Position numbers and translations under genes: made by a program. The notes under the pieces were generated by a model that worked only from the letters and a program-made list of their open reading frames with translations, was not told where the DNA came from and ran no database searches. DNA of 41,574 bases. It comes from Apilactobacillus kunkeei. GTDB taxonomy: Bacteria > Bacillota > Bacilli > Lactobacillales > Lactobacillaceae. Every line of letters starts with the position of its first letter. The stretch's first letter is position 1. Location: positions 1 to 41,574 of the forward strand of contig NZ_VBSE01000030.1 in NCBI RefSeq assembly GCF_005930975.1. The letters are read 5' to 3'. Below are positions 25,699-33,657 of the stretch, one piece after another.

Positions 25699-25713
25699 TT
25701 ATAATGATTATAA
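25699..25713. promoter_or_regulatory. PerR box in the DyP-catalase intergenic region
   Basis: TTATAATGATTATAA is an exact match to the Bacillus PerR box TTATAATNATTATAA (perfect 7-1-7 palindrome). It lies 22 bases before the DyP start codon, over the likely -10 box on that strand, so PerR would repress dyp. It is about 150 bases from the catalase start, so control of catalase is less certain. Fur and Zur boxes are related, but the centre here matches PerR best. Confidence 0.75.
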
Positions 25714-25858
25714 ACTAATAATCAATATTATTATAACTCATTTTAAACATGATGAACGGTAAAAATTTAAAAAATCATTAAAATTTTGAGCATATATTAT
25801 CATAAGTTTTTATTTAGCATTACAATGTTGGTGTATAAACATAAAGGGGGAATTATTC

Positions 25859-27304
25859 ATGACCAAACTAACTACTGATGAAGGTCAACCATGGGCAGAT
25901 AATAATCATTCATTAACTGCCGGAAATCGTGGCCCTGTTTTATTACAAGACTACCAATTAATTGAAAAATTAGCTCACTTTAACCGTGAACGTATTCCAG
26001 AAAGAGTAGTCCACGCTAAAGGTGCCGGGGCTAAGGGTGTTTTCACTCTTACCCGTGACATGAGCGATTATACAAAAGCCGACTTGTTCAATGGTAAAGG
26101 CAAGCAAACACCTCTTACCATTCGTTTCTCTGAAGTTGCTGGTGAATTAGGTTATCCTGATACCATCAGAGATGTGCGTGGTTTCGCAATGAAGTTCTAC
26201 ACTAATGAAGGAAATTACGACATCGTTGGTAACAACACACCTATATTCTTTGTTAATGATCCTTTGAAGTTCCCTGACTTCATTCACTCACAAAAACGTG
26301 ATCCTGCTACACATCTTCGTTCAGAAGACATGCAATGGGACTTCTGGTCACACTCACCTGAATCACTTCACCAAGTAACCTATTTAATGGGTGACCGTGG
26401 TAACCCTGCTAGCTACGCTAACATGAATGGTTACGGTTCACATACATTCAAGTGGGTTAACGCCAAAGGAGAAGTTTACTGGGTTAAGTACCACTTCATC
26501 TCAGAACAAGGCGTTAAGAACATGACCGAAGACCAAGCATCCAAGGTTGCTTCTGAAAACACTGACTACTTAATTCAGGATTTATATGACCGTATTAATA
26601 ATGGTGACTATCCTAAGTGGAAGGTATGTGTTCAATTAATTCCTTATGAAGAAGGATTAAATTACAAGTACGACATTTTTGATGTTACTAAGACCGTTTC
26701 TCACAAGGACTACCCACTACAAGAAATCGGTGAGTTCGTATTAAACGAAAATCCTGAAAACTACTTCAATGATGTTGAAGAAGCATCATTCTCTCCTGCT
26801 AACCTAGTTCCAGGAATCGAACCTTCAATGGATAAACTATTACAAGGTCGTTTATTTGCTTATAAAGACGCCGCTAGATACCGTTTAGGTGCCAACTACG
26901 AACATCTTCCTGTTAATAGTCCAAAGAATGAAGTTCACAACTACGCTCGTGACGGATACATGTCACAAGGTCAAAATGGTGACGTTAACTACGAACCAAA
27001 TCAATATGAAGATGCTCCACGCGAAGATCCTCACGCAAAGATTAAGCCATTTCCAGTTGAAGGTGAAGCTAACAGCTACAAGACCTATGACGAAGACCCA
27101 TACTCACAAGCTGGTGCACTATATCACGTCTACTCAGACGATGAAAAAGACCGCTTAATTCAAGCCATCAAAAAACACCTAGGTAGCGTTAAGAGCCATG
27201 ATACAAAAGTACGTCAAACTAAGCTATTCTACCGTGCAGATCATGACTATGGTAAACGCGTTGCCGATGCTTTAGGCCTAAATATGGATGAAATTACTGA
27301 ATAA
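25859..27304 (+). CDS. katA: Heme catalase
   Basis: A 481-residue monofunctional small-subunit catalase that splits hydrogen peroxide to water and oxygen. The catalytic His52 is in RIPERVVHAKGAGAKG, the distal Asn in DIVGNNTPIFF (about 125), and the heme tyrosine is Tyr335 in RLFAYKDAARYRLG. GGGGGAA ribosome site ten bases before the ATG. Codon use favours the preferred set more than most neighbours, suggesting high expression. It ends in a strong terminator. The gene is present in few lactic acid bacteria and needs external heme; together with DyP it forms a peroxide-defence pair. Confidence 0.96.
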   Translation: MTKLTTDEGQPWADNNHSLTAGNRGPVLLQDYQLIEKLAHFNRERIPERVVHAKGAGAKGVFTLTRDMSDYTKADLFNGKGKQTPLTIRFSEVAGELGYPDTIRDVRGFAMKFYTNEGNYDIVGNNTPIFFVNDPLKFPDFIHSQKRDPATHLRSEDMQWDFWSHSPESLHQVTYLMGDRGNPASYANMNGYGSHTFKWVNAKGEVYWVKYHFISEQGVKNMTEDQASKVASENTDYLIQDLYDRINNGDYPKWKVCVQLIPYEEGLNYKYDIFDVTKTVSHKDYPLQEIGEFVLNENPENYFNDVEEASFSPANLVPGIEPSMDKLLQGRLFAYKDAARYRLGANYEHLPVNSPKNEVHNYARDGYMSQGQNGDVNYEPNQYEDAPREDPHAKIKPFPVEGEANSYKTYDEDPYSQAGALYHVYSDDEKDRLIQAIKKHLGSVKSHDTKVRQTKLFYRADHDYGKRVADALGLNMDEITE

Positions 27305-27316
27305 TTGATAAAAATT

Positions 27317-27352
27317 ACACCGGTATGATTGTTGTCATACCGGTGTTTTTTT
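27317..27352 (+). terminator. Catalase terminator
   Basis: ACACCGGTATGA and TCATACCGGTGT form a perfect 12-bp stem over a six-base loop, followed by a run of seven T. Confidence 0.92.
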
Positions 27353-27497
27353 GACTTTTATTTCAGCAATGTAACAATTAATAATATAACTGTAACCATG
27401 TAATAACGTTACTGATATATAACTTCGATATAGTATTAATCATCATAAGAAATCGAAGTAAAAAATTTTTAAGGTATATATAAAGGAGTTATGTTTC

Positions 27498-27869
27498 TTG
27501 AATAACGTTACAAAATCTTTTATCAAATTCACAGTAATCGCATTTACATCATTATTAATTTTATTTGCAATTAATTTCGCTAAAAACGACATTCATGCTG
27601 ATGCCTCAGTTAACTGGCAACATGTTGCTGAAAAGCATCTAAGCAAGAAAAACATCGCCGCAAGACGCTGGATTTCATTTCACGAATCAACTAACAGATA
27701 CCATGCAAGAAACGGTGTTTGTTACGGTAAGTTCCAATTAGATATCAGCTACCTACATGGTGACAAATCAAAGAAGAACCAAGAATTAACTGCCAACAGA
27801 TACGTTGCTAGTCGTTACGGTTCATGGGTTAACGCCAAGAAATTCTGGCAAAGACACCACTGGTACTAA
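27498..27869 (+). CDS. Apf-like secreted small muralytic protein
   Basis: A 123-residue exported protein. A signal peptide occupies about residues 1-36 (hydrophobic core IAFTSLLILFAINFA, cleavage near HADA-SV). The mature ~85 residues match the C-terminal domain of lactobacillar aggregation-promoting factors and related lysozyme-like proteins: WISFHESTNRYHARNGVCYGK with a Glu in the catalytic position, FQLDISYLHGDKSKKNQ, and the ending YVASRYGSWVNAKKFW-HHWY. The usual LysM domain and Ser/Thr linker are missing, so this is only the domain itself. The TTG start at 27498 has AAGGAG ten bases upstream; an ATG between them opens only a four-codon frame. Role in wall turnover is inferred. Confidence 0.8.
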   Translation: MNNVTKSFIKFTVIAFTSLLILFAINFAKNDIHADASVNWQHVAEKHLSKKNIAARRWISFHESTNRYHARNGVCYGKFQLDISYLHGDKSKKNQELTANRYVASRYGSWVNAKKFWQRHHWY

Positions 27870-27872
27870 AAT

Positions 27873-27907
27873 AAAAAACAGCTTAGCTAATCGCTAAGCT
27901 GTTTTTT
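27873..27907. terminator. Bidirectional terminator between Apf-like gene and hom
   Basis: AAAAAACAGCTTAGC and GCTAAGCTGTTTTTT pair perfectly over five bases. It ends the plus-strand gene and the convergent hom gene. Confidence 0.92.
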
Positions 27908-29066
27908 ATTGTCTAAACATTATTGTTTTGTTATCCGCTTGAAGAATTTCTTGATATAACATATGTGCAGATTCGATAGTTTGGTTAGATAAAGTCCAAT
28001 ACTTACCTTCTAGGTTAGTAACATCTTTTAAATCACTAAGATCAATTTCAGTTCTTATGATGTATTCAGCAGCAAAATTATTGTTATCGATTATTAAACG
28101 GTGGCTACCATCAATGGAATAGCTAGGATTACTCTCAAAAACATCGACGATATCTTGTAACAAGGCGTTGGCGGTTGGTTTTCTTCCAGCCCCTTGTCCT
28201 AAGAAACATAGTGGTCCAATGGTATCCCCGGATAGTTGGACGTAGTTCAAATTGCCGTTAACTGTCGCAACGGTATTATCAACCGGTAATAATGTTGGTT
28301 CAATTGAAATAGCTAGTTTATCTTGATCATACAAGCTCGCCTTTCCAATTAATTTAATATTCATATTACGACTCAAGAAGAAATCAACATCTTCCTTTAG
28401 TAGATTTCTAATACCGATTTTCTTAATCGCATCCCCCGGTTTAACAATTGTATTAAACGCTAAATCCGTTGAAATACATAGTTTATTTTCGACATCAAAT
28501 CCATCAATATCAGCTGTCGGATCTGATTCTGCGTATCCTAAGTCTTGTGCCTGCTTCAACGCTCCTGCAAAACTAACGTGTTGATGTGCGATTGAATCAA
28601 TAATGAAGTTACTAGTTCCATTAAGGATTCCTCCTATCGATTGAACATCGTCAATTCGTAGCGCTCTTTTGAGGTTTTGAATCCATGGTATTCCACCGGC
28701 GACACTTGGTTCAAAGCGAAACGAAACATGATTTCGTGTGGCCTCATGGATAAATTCTTCCATATACTTAGCTACAACTGCTTTATTGGCAGTAACCACA
28801 TTCTTATGAGCTTTAAAAGCATCCATAATCATCTCATATGCTGGGTGAATGCCACCCAATGTTTCTACAATCACCTTAATGTCATCATTATCTAAAATTG
28901 ATTGATAATCATTAGTCTTATTTTGATTTGCATCTACTTTTTCTTTTCTTACCCATATGGCTGATACGTTTAACTTTTCGTTAAGTCGTGGGCTCTCATC
29001 GATAATTTCTTTAACCCCACCACCGACGGTTCCAAGTCCTAAAATCGCGATATCCAAACCGATCAC
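27906..29066 (-). CDS. hom: Homoserine dehydrogenase
   Basis: Reduces aspartate semialdehyde to homoserine with NAD(P)H. The N-terminal dinucleotide fold has LDIAILGLGTVGGGV. VVTANKAVVAKY, SVAGGIPWIQNL, ILNGTSNFI and the QAQDLGYAESDPTADIDGFDVENKL catalytic region follow. After residue ~330 comes only a short tail (AAEYIIRTEIDLSDL and on) that looks like a reduced ACT domain; feedback control by threonine may be altered. The total is about 386 residues, somewhat short for hom with a full ACT domain. The GTG at 29066 or a TTG at 29057 is the likely start; neither has a strong ribosome site, and the frame to 29126 has none. Divergent from thrC. Confidence 0.93.
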   Translation of the reverse strand: MIGLDIAILGLGTVGGGVKEIIDESPRLNEKLNVSAIWVRKEKVDANQNKTNDYQSILDNDDIKVIVETLGGIHPAYEMIMDAFKAHKNVVTANKAVVAKYMEEFIHEATRNHVSFRFEPSVAGGIPWIQNLKRALRIDDVQSIGGILNGTSNFIIDSIAHQHVSFAGALKQAQDLGYAESDPTADIDGFDVENKLCISTDLAFNTIVKPGDAIKKIGIRNLLKEDVDFFLSRNMNIKLIGKASLYDQDKLAISIEPTLLPVDNTVATVNGNLNYVQLSGDTIGPLCFLGQGAGRKPTANALLQDIVDVFESNPSYSIDGSHRLIIDNNNFAAEYIIRTEIDLSDLKDVTNLEGKYWTLSNQTIESAHMLYQEILQADNKTIMFRQ

Positions 29067-29087
29067 ATCTTTTCTTTTGTATGTATA

Positions 29088-29117
29088 TAATAAACACTTG
29101 TTTTTTATTAATAAACA
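29088..29117. promoter_or_regulatory. Direct repeats in the hom-thrC divergent promoter region
   Basis: TAATAAACA occurs at 29088-29096 and 29109-29117, spaced 21 bases apart, i.e. two helical turns. Located between divergent hom and thrC, it could be a shared operator for the threonine genes. There is no room for a T-box leader on either side. AT-rich, so the evidence is weak. Confidence 0.3.
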
Positions 29118-29166
29118 GATTATCATGTAATCAAATCTTTTTCAACCACACAGGAGGATATCAATT

Positions 29167-30672
29167 ATGGAAAAATACACTAGCACTAGAGATAAAAATA
29201 TCGAAATTAGCTCGTTTGATGCAATTATCAAGGGATTTTCGGATGATGGTGGCTTATTCGTTCTACCAGATTTAGCCAATCATAATATTAATATCGATAA
29301 AGTTATCGACCAAAGTTACCAAGAAATTGCCTTCGATGTTGTTAAAGCATTGCTACCTGATTTTTCAGACTTCCAAATCGCCAACAGCATTCACGAAGCA
29401 TACGATGATGGTTTCGATGATTACGAAATTACACCCATTAAAGATGTCGATAACTTCTCAGTTCTAGAATTATTCCATGGTCCCACCTGTGCATTCAAAG
29501 ACGTCGGACTTCAATTATTACCAAAACTAATGCAACAGTGTCTACCTGAAAACAAGCACGTAATGGTACTAGCGGCTACGAGTGGTGACACCGGTACTGC
29601 TGCTCTTGCAGGTTTTAAAGATGTCGATAAGATGGGGGCAATGGTCTTCTACCCACAAAACGGAGTCAGCATGGTACAAAAACAGCAAATGTTGACCACT
29701 AAGGGTTACAATACCAGAGTTGCTGCTATCAATGGTAATTTTGACGACGCGCAAACTAACGTCAAAAAAATCTTCAACAACCAAGCACTAAAGGAAAAAC
29801 TTGGTGATGGTAACTCACTATCAAGCGCTAACTCAATTAATATCGGTCGTTTAGTTCCACAAATCGTTTACTATTTCGATGCTTACAAGCAAATGGTCAA
29901 AAACGGGAAAATAAACGTTGGGGACGAAATCATCTTCACCGTCCCTACCGGAAACTTTGGTGATGTTTTAGCCGGATACTACGCCAAGTTATTAGGACTA
30001 CCCGTGAAGAAACTAGTAATTGCATGTAACTCAAATAAAGTCTTAGCAGATTTCTTTGAAAATGGTGTTTATGATCGTAACCGTCCATTTTTTAAGACAA
30101 TTGCGCCAAGTATGGATATCCAAATTTCTAGCAACTTCGAACGTCTTCTGTATTACAAGAGCGGTGAAAACGTTGATTATGTAAAGGCACTAATGGATGA
30201 CTTAGAGCATGATGGTAAGTACGAAGTACTCCCAGAAATATTGGCATCCATCAAAGAAGATTTCATCTGCGGATACAGTGATGATGAGGAAATAAAAGCA
30301 TCCATTAAGGAAGTCTTTGAAAAATATGACTACCTAATGGATCCGCACACTGCTTCCGGATACCGTGTTACACGTGAAACACAAGCTAATTATCCAGATA
30401 CTCATATCGTAATGCTAAGTACAGCTAGTCCATATAAATTTGTCGACGCAGTTGCTGATGCCATCATCGGCGAACACCGTCAAAGTCCAATTGAGACTAG
30501 TGATTTATTAGTTAAAAAGACTGGAATCGAAATGCCCGAACAACTAAGACAAATCTGGCACGATGAAGCTATTGTCCCATCCAAAATCAACCCTGAAGAA
30601 ATGGAAGAATTGGTGGTCGATACAATAAAGGATGTGTTTGAAAATGATAAAAGTAAGAGTTCCCGCAACTAG
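29167..30672 (+). CDS. thrC: Threonine synthase
   Basis: PLP enzyme converting O-phosphohomoserine to threonine. The 501 residues fit the long ThrC class found in lactobacilli and enterobacteria. The PLP lysine is Lys111 in HGPTCAFKDVGLQLLPKL. The phosphate loop AATSGDTGTAAL and the IVFTVPTGNFGD-type stretch (IIFTVPTGNFGDVLAGYYAK) follow. The ATG has AGGAGG nine bases upstream. It overlaps the start of thrB by 29 bases, so the two are co-translated. Confidence 0.96.
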   Translation: MEKYTSTRDKNIEISSFDAIIKGFSDDGGLFVLPDLANHNINIDKVIDQSYQEIAFDVVKALLPDFSDFQIANSIHEAYDDGFDDYEITPIKDVDNFSVLELFHGPTCAFKDVGLQLLPKLMQQCLPENKHVMVLAATSGDTGTAALAGFKDVDKMGAMVFYPQNGVSMVQKQQMLTTKGYNTRVAAINGNFDDAQTNVKKIFNNQALKEKLGDGNSLSSANSINIGRLVPQIVYYFDAYKQMVKNGKINVGDEIIFTVPTGNFGDVLAGYYAKLLGLPVKKLVIACNSNKVLADFFENGVYDRNRPFFKTIAPSMDIQISSNFERLLYYKSGENVDYVKALMDDLEHDGKYEVLPEILASIKEDFICGYSDDEEIKASIKEVFEKYDYLMDPHTASGYRVTRETQANYPDTHIVMLSTASPYKFVDAVADAIIGEHRQSPIETSDLLVKKTGIEMPEQLRQIWHDEAIVPSKINPEEMEELVVDTIKDVFENDKSKSSRN

Positions 30673-31498
30673 CGCAAATATCGCGATGGGTTACGACTGT
30701 CTAGGCATGGCCATCAACCTATTTACAGCGATTGAAATTGAAGATTCTGAAAAATTCAATATCACCGGTTGTGATGAAGCTTTCCAAAACGAAGACAATC
30801 TGGTCTATCAAGGCTTTATTCAAGGATGTAAATATTTAAAAAGAGCAGTTCCTACCATATCAATTGATATTCAAAGCGAAATTCCAGAATCACGTGGTCT
30901 AGGTAGTTCATCTGCTTGTATTGTCGGTGGAATAATTGGTGCATTTGAATATTTCAAAAAAGATATCGATAAGGACGTCATCCTCCAAATCGCCACTGCC
31001 ATGGAAAGACATCCCGACAACGTTGCTCCCGCTATCTATGGTGGATTATGTATGGCATTTAAAGATAGTAACGGTCACTACGACATCATCAAGTACCCCA
31101 TAGATGATTCTTACTACTTCACTGCAGTCATTCCGGACTTCAAAGTATCCACCAGCGAAGCCAGAAAGATTGTCCCTAAAGAAGTTAAAACTTCAACCGT
31201 AGCTCATCAACTCTCTCATTGTTTAGCGATGTTAAACGCTCTATCCAATGGTGATATCGAACAATTAGACGATTCCATCGATGACCGTTTGCATGAGCCC
31301 TACCGTCGAAAACTAATCAAAGGATTTGATGAAATTAAAAATATCGTCAAATCAAATGATTCTATCGTATATATCAGCGGAAGCGGATCAACGCTAATAA
31401 TCATTAGTAATTCAACTGATAGACGTGATAAAATAATAGAAGCGTTGCAAAAACGATTCGAAAAATTCGACATTAAAAATGTTGAAATCATGAACTAA
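30644..31498 (+). CDS. thrB: Homoserine kinase
   Basis: GHMP-family kinase that phosphorylates homoserine, giving the substrate of ThrC. The protein has 284 residues. It begins MIKVRVPATSANIAMGYDCLG, has the ATP loop PESRGLGSSSACIVGG (81-96) and the C-terminal SGSGSTLIIIS motif. The ATG at 30644 was chosen because AAAGGAT lies ten bases upstream and because homologues start at this Met; an ATG at 30632 overlaps the ribosome site. It lies inside the end of thrC and is followed by pheB after two bases. Confidence 0.95.
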   Translation: MIKVRVPATSANIAMGYDCLGMAINLFTAIEIEDSEKFNITGCDEAFQNEDNLVYQGFIQGCKYLKRAVPTISIDIQSEIPESRGLGSSSACIVGGIIGAFEYFKKDIDKDVILQIATAMERHPDNVAPAIYGGLCMAFKDSNGHYDIIKYPIDDSYYFTAVIPDFKVSTSEARKIVPKEVKTSTVAHQLSHCLAMLNALSNGDIEQLDDSIDDRLHEPYRRKLIKGFDEIKNIVKSNDSIVYISGSGSTLIIISNSTDRRDKIIEALQKRFEKFDIKNVEIMN

Positions 31499-31500
31499 CG

Positions 31501-31947
31501 GTGGTGAGAACAATCAGTAAGTACTATATTGTCGATGACTCGCTTCTACCAGAAGCATTCGGGAAGGTCATTGAAGCAAGAAAAATGATTGATAACGGGG
31601 AAGTCAAAAACGTCAGTGAAGCCGTCAAAAAAGTCGGCATCAGTCGTGCTAGTTACTACAAGTACAAGGACTACGTTTACGAAGCCCAACAATCATCATG
31701 GCAACGAAAAGCCGTTATTTCATTTTTACTAAGTCATAAAAGTGGTATCTTATCCAAGGTTTTGAATTCCATTTCAAACCGTGATGCCAACATCTTAACT
31801 ATCAACCAAAATATCCCCATCAACGATTCAGCCAGTGTCGTAATTTCACTGGACTTGAGTCAAATGGATGGTACAATCGATGAATTAATCGCGGATATCA
31901 GTGCAATTGATGGCACAAACAAGGTTAACCTAGTCGCTGTTGAGTAA
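31501..31947 (+). CDS. pheB: ACT-domain protein PheB (UPF0735)
   Basis: A 148-residue protein of the UPF0735/PheB group. The N-terminal half has a small DNA-binding-like helical region (NVSEAVKKVGISRASYYKYKDYVY resembles a winged or homeodomain-like helix-turn-helix). The C-terminal half is an ACT domain (KSGILSKVLNSISNRDANILTINQNIPI), which usually binds an amino acid. The start is one of two tandem GTG codons at 31501 and 31504, two bases after thrB. Placement in the thr operon suggests sensing of threonine or another amino acid and feedback on these genes; that role is inferred. Confidence 0.85.
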   Translation: MVRTISKYYIVDDSLLPEAFGKVIEARKMIDNGEVKNVSEAVKKVGISRASYYKYKDYVYEAQQSSWQRKAVISFLLSHKSGILSKVLNSISNRDANILTINQNIPINDSASVVISLDLSQMDGTIDELIADISAIDGTNKVNLVAVE

Positions 31948-31948
31948 T

Positions 31949-31978
31949 TAGACAAGAGATGCTAACACTCGTTCTAAT
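31949..31978 (+). promoter_or_regulatory. Putative promoter of a short unit after pheB
   Basis: TAGACA (31949-31954), 18 bases and TCTAAT (31973-31978) resemble a sigma-70 promoter. It starts two bases after the pheB stop and would give a transcript of about 110 nt that ends at the terminator near 32095. Confidence 0.4.
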
Positions 31979-31981
31979 ACA

Positions 31982-32095
31982 TAGGATGGTAATTACACTT
32001 TCATGTTTAATCATGACCATTCTACTTATGCCAATCCGTATGGGGCAAGGAGATTTAAATGATAAAAAAAAGACTCAGCAGTCGCTGAGTCTTTT
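31982..32095 (+). ncRNA. Putative short structured RNA or mini-gene transcript
   Basis: The predicted transcript starts with TAGGATGGT (31982-31990), which can pair with ACCATTCTA (32016-32024) with one G-U pair; CATG/CATG pairs inside that loop. A TGCC...GGCA hairpin (32029-32046) and a rho-independent terminator follow. A promoter upstream and a terminator downstream mark it as its own unit. It matches no riboswitch or RNA family that I recognise, and no plus-strand gene lies downstream for it to control. It may instead be read as two tiny coupled frames (see the short CDS entry). Confidence 0.35.
32003..32062 (+). CDS. Possible 19-residue peptide, coupled to a 9-residue frame
   Basis: ATG at 32003 opens MFNHDHSTYANPYGARRFK. 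Its stop overlaps (ATGA) a second ATG at 32059, which has a good AAGGAGA site and encodes MIKKRLSSR, ending inside the terminator stem. AGGATGG lies 13 bases before the first ATG, a little far. The coupled arrangement suits a peptide pair or leader, but frames this short often arise by chance. No known leader peptide is recognised; threonine codons are not enriched. Confidence 0.25.
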   Translation: MFNHDHSTYANPYGARRFK

Positions 32096-32098
32096 TTA
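32062..32098. terminator. Bidirectional terminator
   Basis: GACTCAGC and GCTGAGTC pair over AGTC, with an A run before and a T run after. It ends the short unit after pheB and the minus-strand GPP34-like gene. Confidence 0.9.
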
Positions 32099-32792
32099 GA
32101 TTGTGCTTGTTTTGGTCTTGGTCATATATGATGCCGGTTGTTCTTTAGCAACTAATGCAGCAACGTTTCTCATATGATCACCGAAGATATTGATTAATTC
32201 TTGAATATGATCATATTCAGGATGTTCTGATAGTCGTTTCAATCTAGTACAAATCACACGACGTTCACGACTCTTAAAGCATAACTTCAATTGACGGCTA
32301 ACCGTTAGCATCTTCGCTAAGCAGTAAACATTAACTGTCATTGGAGCTGATCCCATCATTTGATCATAAATTGCCTCAATAATTTCTTGGTTAGTTTGAT
32401 TTTTGGGTACAAAGGTTCTTACCTTGTGTACCAATCCCTTTTTCTTTTCTAAAACATGGCCACCCTCATAAAACTGTTCGCCTAACGCCATGTAAGTATG
32501 TTTCATTACATCAATGTTTTGCAAAAGTTTTGCCATGATTGTATCCACATCTTCATTCTTATTACGGATGATTAAATCCATAAAAGAATTCAAGAAGTAT
32601 AACTTGTGTGGTAAATTGTCGACTATGTCGATTCGGTTATCTTCACCTAATTTAATTACACCTGCAGCCGCTAAGTCTAACAAACAGCTATCTACAAAAT
32701 AAGCACGTAGACGAACATTTTTTAGCATTACGCGGCTATCTTTGGACTTACTAGTAATTAAAAAGTACATTTCAGCAGTTGTAAGAGCCATA
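32096..32792 (-). CDS. GPP34-like (Golgi phosphoprotein 3 domain) protein
   Basis: A 231-residue cytosolic, largely helical protein. It begins MALTTAEMYFLITSKSKDSR and continues with an AYFVDSCLLDLAAAGVIKLGEDNRIDIVDN stretch. This opening (a helical LTxxE start, then a LLDLxxxGxI unit) resembles the bacterial GPP34 family, relatives of yeast Vps74, which binds phosphoinositides and glycosyltransferases. The later half has many basic residues (KLCFKSRERRVICTRLKR) that could meet membrane phosphates. The ATG at 32792 has GGAGG seven bases upstream. It follows a GDPD-like gene by 38 bases. Bacterial function is not established; the family call is moderate. Confidence 0.5.
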
Positions 32793-32830
32793 ATATAGCC
32801 TCCATGAGTAGAATAAAAGTATTCTAACAC

Positions 32831-33541
32831 TTATTTGTCTTTTTTGTTACCCTTTTTTCTTTCGACTTCATCTCTAATTTTAATCGCTCGTTCGAAGTTG
32901 TTAGTGAACACACCAGCAACATTATGTTTCATAATAAAACGTAATCGAAGATTCCCGTTAACAGTCCAAATACGTTCACGGTCTTCCACGTCAGGTTGAT
33001 AAAAACGAAGATGTAACGCATCTAAATTATTTTCATTCATAAATTCCTTTGGGTTATCGATACGATTACCTGTTAGAAATGCGAACTTAGCATCATGGGT
33101 AATAGTTTGAGCAATCTTGATTGAAGACAAGTTAAAAGAAGAATAGATGATTGGATGGAGTAATTCATATTCATCCACCATTTTTATAACAATTTCTTCG
33201 ATGTTCTTGTAGTGAATCTTATTGGTCTTAAATTCTAAATTAACATAGACATCCCTGCCTTCGACCAATTCTAGGACTTCCTGTAACTTTGGAATGGATT
33301 CATAGTTAAACAATGAAAAATGAGATAGTTCTTCATATGTATAATCTTTTACAAATCCCCTACCATCAGTAGTCCGATCAATTCGTTCATCATGAATTAC
33401 GACGGGGACGTTATCCTTTGTTAAGTGAACATCAAATTCCAATCCTTCAATATGATTATGCAGTGCGTATCGAAACCCTTGTAGCGAATTCTCTGGGTAC
33501 AAGTCTGGTACACCACGATGACCATAGATTACAGTCTTCAT
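32831..33541 (-). CDS. Glycerophosphodiester phosphodiesterase family protein
   Basis: A 236-residue GDPD/UgpQ-type TIM-barrel enzyme that hydrolyses glycerophosphodiesters from phospholipids or teichoic acids to glycerol-3-phosphate and an alcohol. The catalytic motifs are visible: GHRGVPDLYPENS (His and Glu), GLEFDVHLTKD (Glu and Asp), and VVIHDERIDRTTDG (His). NLEFKT carries a further metal ligand. There is no signal peptide, so it is cytoplasmic. The ATG at 33541 follows GGGGGG with normal spacing; the frame to 33604 is not supported. Substrate uncertain. Confidence 0.9.
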   Translation of the reverse strand: MKTVIYGHRGVPDLYPENSLQGFRYALHNHIEGLEFDVHLTKDNVPVVIHDERIDRTTDGRGFVKDYTYEELSHFSLFNYESIPKLQEVLELVEGRDVYVNLEFKTNKIHYKNIEEIVIKMVDEYELLHPIIYSSFNLSSIKIAQTITHDAKFAFLTGNRIDNPKEFMNENNLDALHLRFYQPDVEDRERIWTVNGNLRLRFIMKHNVAGVFTNNFERAIKIRDEVERKKGNKKDK

Positions 33542-33657
33542 TTGAAAGCCCCCCTCATTTTTCTTTTCACTAATCAATAATAATGCTATTTTTTTATTTT
33601 GCAACCAAAGTTTATTTAAATGTTACAATAAACTTATCCAAAGATAAGAGGTGTGCC

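Noticed and set aside
27370-27404. Repeated TGTAAC motifs upstream of the Apf-like gene as WalR sites
   Set aside because: None of the pairs has the five-base spacing; kept only as a weak possibility.
29067-29166. T-box leader for threonine genes
   Set aside because: Only about 100 bases separate hom and thrC; there is no T-box core sequence, specifier hairpin or terminator.
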